NCBI GenBank assembly: GCA_015179025.1
Contig: WHUX01000104.1
Span: 123,377-187,376 of the forward strand
Source: Terfezia claveryi
Lineage: Eukaryota; Ascomycota; Pezizomycetes; Pezizales; Pezizaceae
DNA: 64,000 nt
Direction: 5' to 3'
How positions within the stretch are numbered: position 1 is the first letter of the stretch; every line of letters begins with the position of its first letter. A program made the translations under genes and the position numbers. The notes beneath the pieces are model-generated. The model saw only the letters and a list, made by a program, of their open reading frames with translations. It was not told the origin of the DNA and made no database searches. This document shows, piece after piece, positions 25,644 to 36,323 of the stretch.

Positions 25644-26381
25644 TGTAAGGAATACTTGTTTTTCTCCTTACTATAAGTCTTGTTTGAACGTTGGAATCTC
25701 TTTGGCTATTTTTAGGATTTTCTTTAGCTAATGTTTAGGACGCATTTTACTTGTTTAGGTATTTCCCTCAGTTGGATTAGTATATGGATTACTCATGTAT
25801 TAGTGTTGTCTTCTTTAGCACGTTATCTCTTTCCTTTATCACTGACTCATTACTGATATGTTTTATGTAGTCAGCAAGCTAACCACTTTCTCCTGTTCCA
25901 GTTGCCTATCTTGTTCAGCAACTGATGTCATGTCTTATTCTCTATTCTATTGTCAGCCTCATTTCTATTACTTTCTCTGGCGTCATCTATGATACAGAAC
26001 GTATCTAGAATGAGCCATCTTGTATCCATTATGATCAGGTATCATAATGAGTCTTGATGATTGTCCTTACATGAGTTCGTTAGACTCATAGCCTCAGAAA
26101 TCTAGTGTCTATTAAAGACCTTATTTCCGCGGCCTCTAGATAGGAGAGGATCTCTTTCAGTACCATCTAGTCGAGCAACATCAGAATATACAAGCTACAC
26201 CGGTAATATTCTTTCTCCAGATCTCCGTGACTCTCCCGAACACCCCCCCCAAATACACCAACAGCCAGCCACTCTTTGGGACTCCTGTATAGGACCTAGA
26301 CAGTGTGCTTAGCTGCCCAACCACGTTGGTAGAGCTGTGTTCATCTCAGGAACACCTCTACTAACTTGGCCCACACTTACA
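25644..26381 (+). repeat. 5' LTR of element B
   Basis: 738 bp; matches 39453-40191 at about 98.5%. It begins TGTAAGGAATACTTG and ends CCACACTTACA. Confidence 0.95.
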
Positions 26382-26679
26382 TTTTTTTACCTGCAAACCA
26401 GCTTTAAAAATTTCTCCTCCTCTTTTCTAGGGCTTGATCACCCCTAGTTCCTCTTGAACCTTGTCTAGACACTCTAGACAATTCTTTAGCTACTCCAGCT
26501 ACTCCAGAACCCGAGCTCAACAAGGCCTGTGAATCAGTTAGTTACTGTTCTCCCTTGTTATTCCAGAAAAACACCATCATATTCCTGTCAGCACTAGTTA
26601 TTCAGTACTAGCCTCTTTAGCAACCACACGGTCTCAGAATCTCAGTAAAAGCCTTGCAAACGAAATTAAGCAAGCCCCA

Positions 26680-26733
26680 ATGGTGTCAGAACAACACTCA
26701 GTCCTTAGAACCTCTAGCAGACTTTCAGGCCAT
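26680..26733 (+). pseudogene. gag: First 18 codons of element B Gag, cut by element C
   Basis: An ATG at 26680 opens a frame that continues, after C and one copy of the GCCAT duplication are removed, in phase with the frame at 32848-34283. The Gag frame therefore appears to have been open here before C inserted. The residue order is Ser/Arg-rich, with no domain in this short piece. Confidence 0.7.
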
Positions 26734-27231
26734 TGTAACGACGGCTCTAAGGACAGGGCGACCAAGGGGTACGCCGGGGCAGTGGCAAAGGGGAATCGCA
26801 CACGTAGGAACGCTACGTGTGTGATCTGGGGAAAGGCTAGGGACAAGGCAAGAGGCAAGAGAGGCTGAGGGCAAGGGGCACGAGACACGCGGAGGCAGTT
26901 GCCGCGTGTGTCGGAGGGAGGCAGCTGTGCTGCAGAGCTGTTCACGAGACAAGGGGGTGCACAAGGGAGGTGCACAAGCGTTGGGAGAGGCAAGATCCTG
27001 TATTAGGTATACAAGACGTTGGATGGGGATCCAACGAGAGGGCGGAGAGAGCAAGCTATATATACAGGCTTCCTTCCTGGCCAAGGCCACCGGAAGGAAT
27101 AAGGTTCCCGAGACCCCTTATCTCGGGAGCCGAGATAACAACACTATCACCTGAGTTCGCAGGTGATGCTAGAAGGAACAATGAATAACAACAACGAGGT
27201 CAGACTAGGCTAGGAAGGGACGGTTGTAACA
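26734..27231 (-). repeat. 3' LTR of element C
   Basis: 498 bp. It contains inverted pairs CACACGTA...TACGTGTG (about 26800-26822) and CACCTG...CAGGTG (about 27150), which resemble ACGT-core and E-box sites and could serve transcription factors. A GATCCAACG/TTGGATCC-type inverted pair surrounds about 27020. Confidence 0.95.
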
Positions 27232-27452
27232 CTATCCCCCCTTTAGGCTCGGAGCCCCAGCGACGAAAGGCAAGGCGAAAGGCAAGGCGGAAAACAAACA
27301 AAACAGGCGAGTAAAACCAATAACCAATAACCCAACCCTAACGCCGGAAGTAGGTAAAACAACAACAACAACCAGGCTATAACTCCGAATATCAAAAAAA
27401 CACACAAAGGGTACAATCCACGACTCTGGGCGAGTAAGGACAAGGCGGGGCA

Positions 27453-29420
27453 TTATTCAGTGGGCCGAGGCTTCTGTGGATAACGTTGGTGGAACAGGGC
27501 GACCAAGTCTGGGGCGTTCTCCAGATCTTCAGTGGGCTGCCAGGTCGTTTCCTCATCCCCTAGCCACTTGACCTTATAGTGCAGACGCCCATACCTTCTC
27601 CGCGAGTCTAGTACTTCCTCCACCTCCCATTCCTCTTCACCTTCGACAACCACTGGAGGAGGTGGGGGGTGTTTCTGTCCAGGGAGAGGGTCATCCGCAG
27701 CGGGCTCGATCTCGGAGACATGGACAACCGGATGTCGCTTGATGTCCTTGGGGAACCTCAATCTATAGGCATGAGTCCCCACAGCTGCTAATACCTCGAA
27801 GGGGCCCAGGAACTTATGATCAAGCTTGCGGGAGGGCCGTTCTGTCCGGAAGTGTCTGCTAGAAAGCCATACCTTGTCTCCAGGCTGGTACCTTGGGGCT
27901 GGCAACCGTGATCCGTTGGCATACTCCGCTTGCCTAGCTTGAGCATATACCAGTTCGGCTCTTAGAGTGGAGTGCAACTCAGCAATCTCCGTGGCGAACT
28001 CCTTAGCTGGGGTGTTCTCCCTGGCCTTGTGCAAAGGTGCTAGAGAGTCCACGAAATGAGGGTGCCAGCCATAATTGGCCAGGAACAGGGAGGTTTTCAG
28101 AGACTCCGAGAAATGGTTGTTAGCGGCGAACTCACAGGTTGCCAGCAGCGAAACCCAGTTGTTTTGCTAGTAATTGACGTATGCTCTCAGGTACTGCTCC
28201 ATGATTGCATTCATTCGCTCGGACTGACCATCTGTTTGGGGGTGATACGCCGTAGAGAGGTGTACGTTGATTCCCAGAAGCTCGCAGAATACCTTCCAGA
28301 AGTCCGAGACGAATTGGGGGCCGCGGTCCGAGACGACAGACTTGGGGAGACCATGGTAGCGGAATATGTGGTTGAGGTAGAGGCCGGCGAGGTCCCGGGC
28401 AGAACAGGTATCATGGCAAGGTATAACATGCCTCATCTTCGTCAACCGATCTACCACTATCAAGATGGCGTTGAACCCTGAATCTTCTGGCAACCCTCTT
28501 ACAAAGTCCATAGTCAAGTGCAGCCACGGCCGATCTGGGATGTCCAGGGGCTTCAAGGTGCCATATGGGGCATGGCGGATGGGCTTAGCACGCTTGCAAA
28601 CATGGCAGTTCCGTACGTACTGCTCCACGTCCTTCCACTGGTCAATCCAGGTGTATTCTCTGGCCAGGAGCTCTAATGTCTTTGCCACTCCAGGGTGACC
28701 CGCCACCAGGGTATCGTGGTGTTCCTTGATCAGCTTCAGGCGTAACCCTCCAGCTTCCGGTACATAGAGCCGTTCGAGGTGATAGAGGAGGCCCTCCTGT
28801 ACTATACACTTGGCCAGGGAAATCTTGGGGTGGCGGCGCTGGCCGGAATTCACTGCGGCAATGATTTCTCTGACCAGGGGATCTCCTTCGTAAGCCTGTC
28901 TCACCAGTTGTCGGAGGTCGGCTTCCCCGGCAGCCTCGGCCTCAGCTTCCGCATCAGCCTCAGCTAGAACGTTGGCTGCCAGATCAAGGTTTTCGGGCTT
29001 CAATACCACCTGATTTTGGTATTTTAGCCTTTCATCCCCCCCTTTAGGGAGGTCACCTGATCTCCTAGTCAAGGCGTCCGGTTTCCCACCAGCCTTGCCT
29101 GGCCGGTATTTGATCTTGAAGTTGAACCGAAATAAGAACTCCGACCACCTGGCCTGCCGTCGGTTAAGCAGTTTGGTGGTGGTGAAATACTCAAGGTTCT
29201 TATGATCGGACAACACCTCGATAATCCCCTTGGCTGATTCCAGGTAAGGCCTCCATTCCTCAAAAGCTCGGACAATGGCCATTAATTCCTTATCATAGAT
29301 CTCGTAATTACACTCCGCCGGGGAGTGCTTTTTGGAGAAATAGGCCACCGGGTGGAGGACTCCATTGACATACTGGGACAGGATTCCGGCGGAGACATAG
29401 TCGGAGGCATCCGTTTCCAC
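27453..29420 (-). pseudogene. pol: RNase H - integrase - chromodomain of element C
   Basis: Reading leftward from 29420: RNase H ([15 protein letters not shown], the YDKEL motif), an Ala/Glu linker, the integrase zinc domain (HHDTLVAGHPG, then C-x2-C at NCHVCKRAK), and the integrase core with D (VVDRLTK), D (SDRGPQF) and E (QSERMNAIMEQY). A single TAG at 28167-28169 falls where element D has CAG, and the same frame resumes at 28166. At the end is a chromodomain (EWEVEEVLDSR, YKVKWLGDEETTW, ENAPDLVALF) ending at 27453. The frame before 29420 is out of phase with RT because of a short deletion near 29450-29500. Confidence 0.9.
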
Positions 29421-29485
29421 GATACACTGCTATCGGGATCAAAGTGAGCTAGTATGGGTGCTGAGCAGAAGGCTTCCTTGAGGTT

Positions 29486-30427
29486 CTAGGAAGGCGGATT
29501 GGGCTTCTGGACTCCAGTGGAATGCCGGTCCTTTTTGGTCAGGGCTGTGAGGGGGGCCACGATCTTGGAATATCCTAGAATGAACCGTCGGTAAAAGTTG
29601 GCGAATCTCAGGAAGGCCTGGACATCCTTGAGATTTGCTGGGATTTCCCATTCCTGAACGGCGGTGACCTTGGCAGGGTCCATTCTAATACCTTCCGTGG
29701 TGATGATCAACCCTAGATACTTAACCTCCTGCACATGGAACTCGCATTTCTCAGGCTTGAGGTACAACCCAGCTTGCTCCAGCTTCTCCAATACCTGCCG
29801 GACATGAATCTTGTGCTCTGCTAGGGTGTCTGAGTAAATCAAGATATCATCGAGGTAAGCCGTGCAGAACACATCCAGAAAGTCCCGTAAGGTGTCATTG
29901 ATGAAGTGCTGGAAGGAGGCAGGGGCATTGGTTAGGCCAAAGGGCATGACGTTGTACTCGAAGTGGCCATAACGTGTCCGGAAGGCCGTTTTCCACTCCT
30001 CCCCTTCGGCGATCCGTACCAGGTTGTACGCCCCTCGCAAGTCCAATTTGGTAAACCATTTCGCCTTGGAAAGCCTGGCTAATGTCTCCTGGATCAGAGG
30101 TAAGGGGTATCTGTTTTTGACCGTTATTTCGTTCAGGCCACGATAATCAACACATAACCGAAGGGAGCCATCCGACTTCTTCACGAAAAGCACTGGAGCA
30201 CCTGCTGGTGAGGAGCTGTGGCGAATGAAGCTCTTGTTGAGGTTTTCCTCCAAGTATTTCTTCAACGCTTCCAGCTCCAACCGGGACATTCCGTAGAGGG
30301 GCCCATAGGGGGGGGTCTTACCCTCTATCAGCGGAATAGTATGGTCATATGGCTGGTGGGGTGCGAGCTTTTCTGCGGCCTTCTCTGAGAACAGGTCGAT
30401 GAATTCGTGGTATTCGTCCGGTACCAT
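29486..30427 (-). pseudogene. pol: Reverse transcriptase of element C
   Basis: It contains the RT hallmarks [38 protein letters not shown] and YLDDILIY (catalytic DD), then KYLGLIIT. The frame is open from 30448 and loses phase near 29500, where the following RNase H frame continues. It is almost free of substitutions that would damage catalysis, so the deletion, the stop at 30449 and the integrase stop are what disable the polyprotein. Confidence 0.9.
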
Positions 30428-30448
30428 GGACTTCCACTCCTCCTTCGA

Positions 30449-31087
30449 CTATGTCTTATTAATCTCCAGGTTCACCTCGTTTATAGACAGGGCATAAGCC
30501 TTCAGCTTGTGCCTTCTAGTAAGGTAAGCGAAAGCCCCTGCCCCGATAAAGCTAACATTCAGAGGTTTTTGGGGGCCAGGGGGCATCGGGGGCACAGGGG
30601 GAATCGGGGGTGGCAAGGCACACAGCCCAGTAATGGTGGCCTTCGGATTCCCGCAGTGTTTTTTGCAATACTGGCTGTTGAACTGCAGGGTATAGGAGCC
30701 GAAGCTGACCGATACATCGTGCATTCTAAGCCAGGGGATTCCGAGGACAATCGGATACTTGAGCTTTGTCACAAACATCGGGAGGGCTTCGGAGTGATCC
30801 CCGACCTGGGCAGGCACGCACGCAATATCGGTGATATCCCTGGAGGAAATAGGTCGACCGTCGATGACATCCAGGACACGAGGGGTTTTAAGCTTGGACG
30901 TGGGTATAGAGAATTTACTGACAAAGGCCTGGTCAACGAATGCAATTCCTGAAGCTCCGCAATCTATAAGGGCTGACGTGGTGATTGTTCTATCATTAAT
31001 TTTGAGAGAGATAGATACAACAAAATGCTCGCCGAACAAGCGAGACTCGTCAACAGCGGAAGAAACAGAAAATGCAGACAAAGACAA
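30449..31087 (-). pseudogene. pol: Aspartyl protease segment of element C pol
   Basis: The segment carries ALIDCGASGIAF, the D-x-G-A-S variant of the retropepsin active site, and later YPIVLGIPWLRMHD, the typical second half. A Pro-rich linker (PPPIPPVPPMPPGP) follows. The frame is -1 relative to Gag and joins it through the signal at 31102-31147. A TAG at 30449 separates it from RT in the same frame; element D has sense codons there. Confidence 0.8.
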
Positions 31088-31101
31088 ATGGCCTGGGGCA
31101 G

Positions 31102-31147
31102 GTCCCTTGCTAGTGTCAGTAACTAGGCAAGGGACAGGGCTTTTCCC
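31102..31147 (-). promoter_or_regulatory. Programmed -1 ribosomal frameshift signal, gag-pol of element C
   Basis: On the minus strand, in Gag frame, the heptamer G GGA AAA (31147-31141) fits the X-XXY-YYZ slippery rule. A 5-nt spacer (GCCCT) follows, then a hairpin with stem GTCCCTTGC / GCAAGGGAC, one bulged C and three more pairs (31135-31102). The Gag stop TAG (31125-31123) lies inside the structure. Slipping back one base gives exactly the frame that reads on into the protease. Heptamer, spacing, hairpin and frame all agree with known retroviral -1 signals. Confidence 0.8.
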
Positions 31148-32313
31148 GACTTATCAACCTCCTCAATCCTGGGCACTGGGGTATCGGAGATAGCGTGGAT
31201 GGCGAGGGAGCGATTTTTTCGAAGGGGGCAAGCCACAATGAAGTGGTCGGCCTTCCCACAGGCTATGCATAGCCCATTATTCCGGTGGCGTTCCCTCTCT
31301 TCTTGGGTCAGGCGGGGTCTGCCTGATGATAAATCCATGGGGGTGGGTCCTCCTGCCACCAACGATGGGTGTGCTGGTTGATTGGCGGGGGCAGGGGCCT
31401 GAGCTGCTTTGGTGGCATGGTGTTGCTGAGGCTGAGGCTGAGGCTGTGGGAGACAGGGTGCTGGCCTGTACGTGGGGCGGTTGCGGAGCCGGGACATCCG
31501 CTGTTCTACCCGGGAAGCCTGGTCAATGAATTCGTCAAGGGTTTTGGCTTCCGGGAGGCTGACTATGGCCTGCTGGATTTCGTCATTTAGCCCTTCCTGG
31601 AATTGCTCCAGTTTGGACTGGTCATTCCATCGGACCTCCGCCGCCAATCTCGAGAATTCTGCCACATAAGTGGACAGATCGGTGTTTTTCTGCCTGAGGG
31701 CTCGGAGGGCTCTACTGGCAGTGCCAACGGCATCCGGGTCCCCGAACGCCCTATCCAGGACTGTGAAAAGGGCCGAGATATCGTCAAGCTTGATCCCGGT
31801 TTCGAGGACATATGGCTGGATCTGGTCACAAGCTTTCCCCTCCAGCAAGGCGAAAACGTATGCCAGTCGATGTTGTTCCGACGGGAACCTGGCAGAATCC
31901 CCGTTCAGCTTGAGATTGACTGCATTCTTCCAGGCTCGTAGACGAGCCCGGTCCCCATTGAACTTGGGGGGTGTCGGAATGCTTTCGGTCTTGTTGCTAC
32001 TGGCTGCTGTTGTTGTTGGTATTGCCAGGTTTGCTAGGGCCCGGCTGAGGTTTTGGACCGTAGTCCGTTCGTTGGCCAGGGCAAGGTTTATATGGTCGAG
32101 ATCCGTCTGGAGGACCGTGATCTCTTTGTCAGCGGATCTCAGCTTTCGTTCGGCCACGGCCAGGCTGTTGCCGAGTTCGGCCCCGATGGCATCCATGGCC
32201 TCGAAGATGTCGATGATTTCTCGACGATAGGCATTTAATTCGTTCGGGCCTGAGGGTATAGGGGAGTTTCTCCAGGTTTGAAACCTGACAGCGGGTGGAG
32301 GGGTTCCGGACAT
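31123..32313 (-). CDS. gag: Gag of element C
   Basis: 396 aa from the ATG at 32313 (MSGTPPPAVRF), the first ATG after the 5' LTR; the frame is open further upstream into the LTR but that part is unlikely to be translated. There is a coiled region (KLRSADKEITVLQTDLDHIN) at about 55-90, a capsid-like region (AWKNAVNLKL... FALLEGKACDQI...) at about 130-270, a Gln/Pro/Ala-rich linker, then a CCHC knuckle C-x2-C-x4-H-x4-C (CIACGKADHFIVAC) near 355-370. It forms the virus-like particle in this family. Intact, unlike Gag of A, B and D. Confidence 0.88.
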   Translation of the reverse strand: MSGTPPPAVRFQTWRNSPIPSGPNELNAYRREIIDIFEAMDAIGAELGNSLAVAERKLRSADKEITVLQTDLDHINLALANERTTVQNLSRALANLAIPTTTAASSNKTESIPTPPKFNGDRARLRAWKNAVNLKLNGDSARFPSEQHRLAYVFALLEGKACDQIQPYVLETGIKLDDISALFTVLDRAFGDPDAVGTASRALRALRQKNTDLSTYVAEFSRLAAEVRWNDQSKLEQFQEGLNDEIQQAIVSLPEAKTLDEFIDQASRVEQRMSRLRNRPTYRPAPCLPQPQPQPQQHHATKAAQAPAPANQPAHPSLVAGGPTPMDLSSGRPRLTQEERERHRNNGLCIACGKADHFIVACPLRKNRSLAIHAISDTPVPRIEEVDKSGKALSLA

Positions 32314-32349
32314 GACAGCGTACCAGTTGGTCGATAAGATCCAACGTAG

Positions 32350-32847
32350 TGTAACGACGGCTCTAGGGACAGGGCGACCAAGGGGTACGCTGGGGCAGTG
32401 GCAAAGGGGAATCGCACACGTAGGAACGCTACGTGTGTGATCTGGGGAAAGGCTAGGGACAAGGCAAGAGGCAAGAGAGGCCGAGGGCAAGGGGCACGAG
32501 ACACGCGGAGGCAGTTGCCGCGTGTGTCGGAGGGAGGCAGCTGTGCTGCAGAGCTGTTCACGAGACAAGGGGGTGCACAAGGGAGGTGCACAAGCGTTGG
32601 GAGAGGCAAGATCCTGTATTAGGTATACAAGACGTTGGATGGGGATCCAACGAGAGGGCGGAGAGAGCAAGCTATATATACAGGCTTCCTTCCTGGCCAA
32701 GGCTACCGGAAGGAATAAGGTTCCCGAGACCCCTTATCTCGGGAGCCGAGATAACAACGCTATCACCTGAGTTCGCAGGTGATGCCAGAAGGAACAATGA
32801 ATAACAACAACGAGGTCAGACTAGGCTGGGAAGGGACGGTTGTGACA
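32350..32847 (-). repeat. 5' LTR of element C
   Basis: 498 bp; eight transitions separate it from the left copy. On the minus strand it reads TGTCACAACCGTCCC..., and the other copy has TGTTACAACCGTCCC. Confidence 0.95.
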
Positions 32848-34880
32848 GCCATGACCCTGAATTTAGTCCTCTCAAACAGAATCCTAGTTCTAGAACCACA
32901 TCTAGACAATCATCTAAGGCAGATGAGGAAGAAGAACTCGAACAGGATGATGATGAGTTAGAAGAGTATCAAATGGAAGAAGAAACTCCTAAACCATCAA
33001 CTCAAGGAAAACGTCCAGCAGTAGTTGTTCAGCAACCTACTCCAATCAAGCCTCAGCAATCCTTTCAGCCTGAACCCAAAGATCAAAATGAATTATTCAA
33101 TATGATTACGAACATGTCTGCGTTCTATTACCAGCATAAACCAAGAGCTAAAACATTTAGTAATGATTATGAAGGATTTATTCAATTAATCAAAGCTACT
33201 TCAGAATTAGCTCAGGAACTCAAGCAACAAAATGTTCTAGGACAATTTCCGATCACGCCAGAAAAACCAGCAAGACGTGGATCAGATCATTTAGGAATTC
33301 CAACAGCACCACAGAAAACTAAGGAAACTCACCCGAGCTTCCTATCTCATGCAAAAAAGGAATTCCGTGAAACCTTTTTACCTAAGAATCCCTTAGATAT
33401 TTTTCGTGGATCTAGTTCCTCCTCTCAATACCCGAAACCACATTCTCCAGTCTTTCCTCCTCCAAGAAGCCCTTCAGCCCCTCCTGGATCTCGCATAAAC
33501 ACTAGTACCAAAACTCAGACAACCTCATTTCAGAACCCTGCTAGTACTACTACATCTAATACTATGCTACCACCTCAGCAACCTCAACACGTTCCTCCAC
33601 CTACTCTTAAGCCTCCACAAACACCTAGTAAAACTCCAGCTAAGGTTAGATTGTCAGCTCCTCCTAGATCTGGTAACCCTGATAATTCAGATGGATCAGA
33701 CTCTGAATCATCTGAAGGAAATAACAATCGAATTCCTATTGGACGCATTAGAAGATCTCAAAGCGTGGATACTACGTCAAGTTCAGTCTTTGGAAGCAGC
33801 AAACTTAAAGCTCCTAAACTCAAGATGAATAATAGAGCTGGAAAATGGAAAGAAGCAGCTACCTTTGACAATTGGGTAGATGATGCTAAGGATCTTTTAG
33901 ATATGGGAGACCTCGATCCAGACTCTAGAGAAGCTATGATTTGGCTCGGTTGGCACTTAGAAGGAGACGCAAAAGTTCTACACAGTTCCTACCAAAAAGA
34001 CGATAAAACTAAGAACAATACAGTGGCTCAATTCCTTGTAGAATTTCGGAAATTCTGCATTCCTTTTACCAGCAAAGATCAGCTTTGGAATGAATTCCAA
34101 GCTATCAGACAGACGCAGAATGGACGCACTAAACCTATCCAACAAGTTGCAAATAAGATTAAGCAGATACAACTCCTTCTTACTAAGATAACGGATTGGC
34201 AGTGTTACCATCAATTGTTGGAAGCTATGGACTCTTCCTTACTCCATAAAGTTAGGGCTTATATTAATGAAGATATGGATTAGAACGAGATGATTGAACT
34301 CTGCAGTAAGCATGATTCAGTTATGCACAACTTCCAAGCCTCAAAAAAAGATCATAAGCCTAAAAATGGTCAGAAAGTGCGTCAACAATCTCAGACACAT
34401 CAGACAGGCTTTAATCCTGGACCTTCTAAGACTACGTTCAATAAGTTTAAATCTTTCAGCAAGCCTGCAACCTCACCCTCGACATTCAAGAAGCTAACTC
34501 CAGAAGAAAAAGTTAAGCTAGCCAAGAAAGGTGGATGTTTCTATTGTAGGAAGTTAGGACATTAAGCTACTAACTGTCCAGCCAAGAAGCAACAAATTCG
34601 AAGTGCTGCAGGCACTATTGAGCACGCAATTACAGAAGTTAATCACCCAGATAAGATTACTTCTGCAGCTCAATTCATTCAAGACCAAGAACCTCCTGCT
34701 CTACATACAAAAGGAAAATCAGTAACACCTGTCATTGATGCAGCAAAGGAACACCTCCTAGTTACTACGAAGATCAACGACCAACCTGCAAAGACTTTAG
34801 TTGATCAGCAAACTGCAGGTGCCGACCTCATTAGCAGCAAATTCTGTACCTTGCATAATTTCTACCTGTAGGCACTAAAA
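32848..34880 (+). pseudogene. gag: Remainder of element B Gag and start of pol
   Basis: The open frame runs to a TAG at 34281-34283 (probably from CAG) and continues in the same frame. A Pro/Ser/Thr-rich region (about 33420-33700) precedes a capsid-like part (GKWKEAATFDNWVDDAKDLL..., about 33840-34270). A CCHC knuckle, CFYCRKLGH...NC (34535-34580), is split by a TAA at 34563 just after the His. The segment TLVDQQTAGADLIS at about 34797-34838 is the probable protease site, with D-Q-Q-T-A-G in place of the usual D-[ST]-G. A TAG at 34869 follows. Confidence 0.7.
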
Positions 34881-34892
34881 AAACCGATCACC

Positions 34893-36323
34893 TTGCAGAT
34901 GACTATGAAAGGATCTAAAGGATCTATTAGCCATTATACTAAGGCAAATTGTGACTGGTTGGGATGGTCAGAGCAACGAATTTTCTATGTGGCTGCACTC
35001 AAAGATTGGGATGTAATCTTAGGGTCTCCATCTCTAAGACATACTAAAGCAGTGATCAATATGGGTAATATGAGTGTTACTATTCAGCCCCCTGGACATT
35101 CTCGATTTACACTAGCCCCATGGACAGTCACACCAGTAACGAAAAATACTAGAAAAAAGGAGATTAACACTAATCTCCCGATCCCTGCAAAAACCCTTGT
35201 TACTCATTTCCCAGACCCACACACACCTCAGAAAATTAATTCGGCTGCAACAACCCTGCAACCTCATCACAATGTCTTTGATGAGTTTCCTGACGTATTT
35301 CCAGCTACGAAAATACTAGACCTACCTCCACTAAGAGAAGGAATGAACCATATGATCGATTTGAGAGATCCAAATACAGTATGGAAACTAAGACCAATTA
35401 AGCCTAAAGAAAAATTTCTCCCTCAGCTATTGGAAAAACTCAGAGAAGAAGAGAAGACAGGACGTGTTTACAGGTCTAATGACACATCTGCATGTGCCAT
35501 GTTTGTGATTCCCAAAACCGATGACCCTAGCAAAGCAAGATTTCTACATGATTTAGTAGCATGGAATGCTATGACAATTATGAAACCAAGTCTTATCCCA
35601 AGTCAAACGTTGATTAGGAATACAGTGGCACGACACCCCTTCAGGACCAAAGTTAATATCAGCAATGCCTATCATGAGGTCCGAGTCATAGAAGCACATG
35701 AACCAAGAACTGCATTTAATACACCATTTGGTGTATTCAGAACACGAGTTATGCAACAAGGAGACTGCAACGCGCCGGCTACTTTCCAGAATGCTATGAA
35801 CAACTTGTTTAAAGATGAATTAGGAATCTCTGTATATGTTTACATTGATGACATCTTTATTTTTAGCAAAACCTATAAGGAACATTTAGAACATGTTCGA
35901 AATGTTCTAAAGAAACTTAGGAAGCACAAGTTCTATGCTAGCAGAGAGAAATCCCAATTTCTTCCTGACATTTTACAATGTCTAGGACATGTAATTACTA
36001 GAAGAGGTATATCTCCTATACCTAAGTCAATTACTAAAATCCTAGACTGGCCTACTCCTCAAAATCGAACGCAACTTCAGGCCTATCTAGGCATGGTTAA
36101 TTACTTCAGTAGCATCATTCCTCATCTTGCAGCACTTGCAGCACCACTAACGGAAATGGCTGGATCTACTGCAATATGGGACTGGACCCCTACTCACACC
36201 ACTTCGTTTAGATTAACGAAAGCAGCCCTATCTGCAGATCCAGCAGTCAAACCAATCAACTATGAATCAACTGATCCAATCTATCTCATTACGGATGTGA
36301 GTTTAATTGGAACTGGTGCATAG
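34893..36323 (+). pseudogene. pol: Protease end and reverse transcriptase of element B
   Basis: It reads WDVILGSPSLRHTK (second half of the protease), then RT: ARFLHDLVAWN, VNISNAYHEVRV, TPFGVFRTRVMQQGDCNAPATFQ and YVYIDDIFIFSK (catalytic DD in YIDD), then QCLGHVITRRGISP. The stop TAG at 36321-36323 sits in GTGA*LGQG, where TGG would be expected at the start of RNase H. Confidence 0.85.

Larger units (their letters stand above)
26734..32847 (-). mobile_element. LTR retrotransposon C (chromovirus), nested in B
   Basis: 498-bp LTRs at 26734-27231 and 32350-32847 are flanked by GCCAT (26729-26733, 32848-32852). Coding is on the minus strand, so the 5' LTR is the right-hand one. The polypurine tract AAAGGGGGGATAG (minus strand) abuts the left LTR. 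The LTRs differ at 8 of 498 positions, all transitions. This is the best preserved element in the window: Gag is open, and pol is broken by a stop at the protease/RT junction (30449), one stop in the integrase, and a small deletion between RT and RNase H. Confidence 0.96.

Noticed and set aside
32314..32700. N-terminal extension of element C Gag reading into the LTR
   Set aside because: The frame is open by chance through the LTR; the matching ATG (MSGTPPP) is conserved in element D at the same distance from the LTR.
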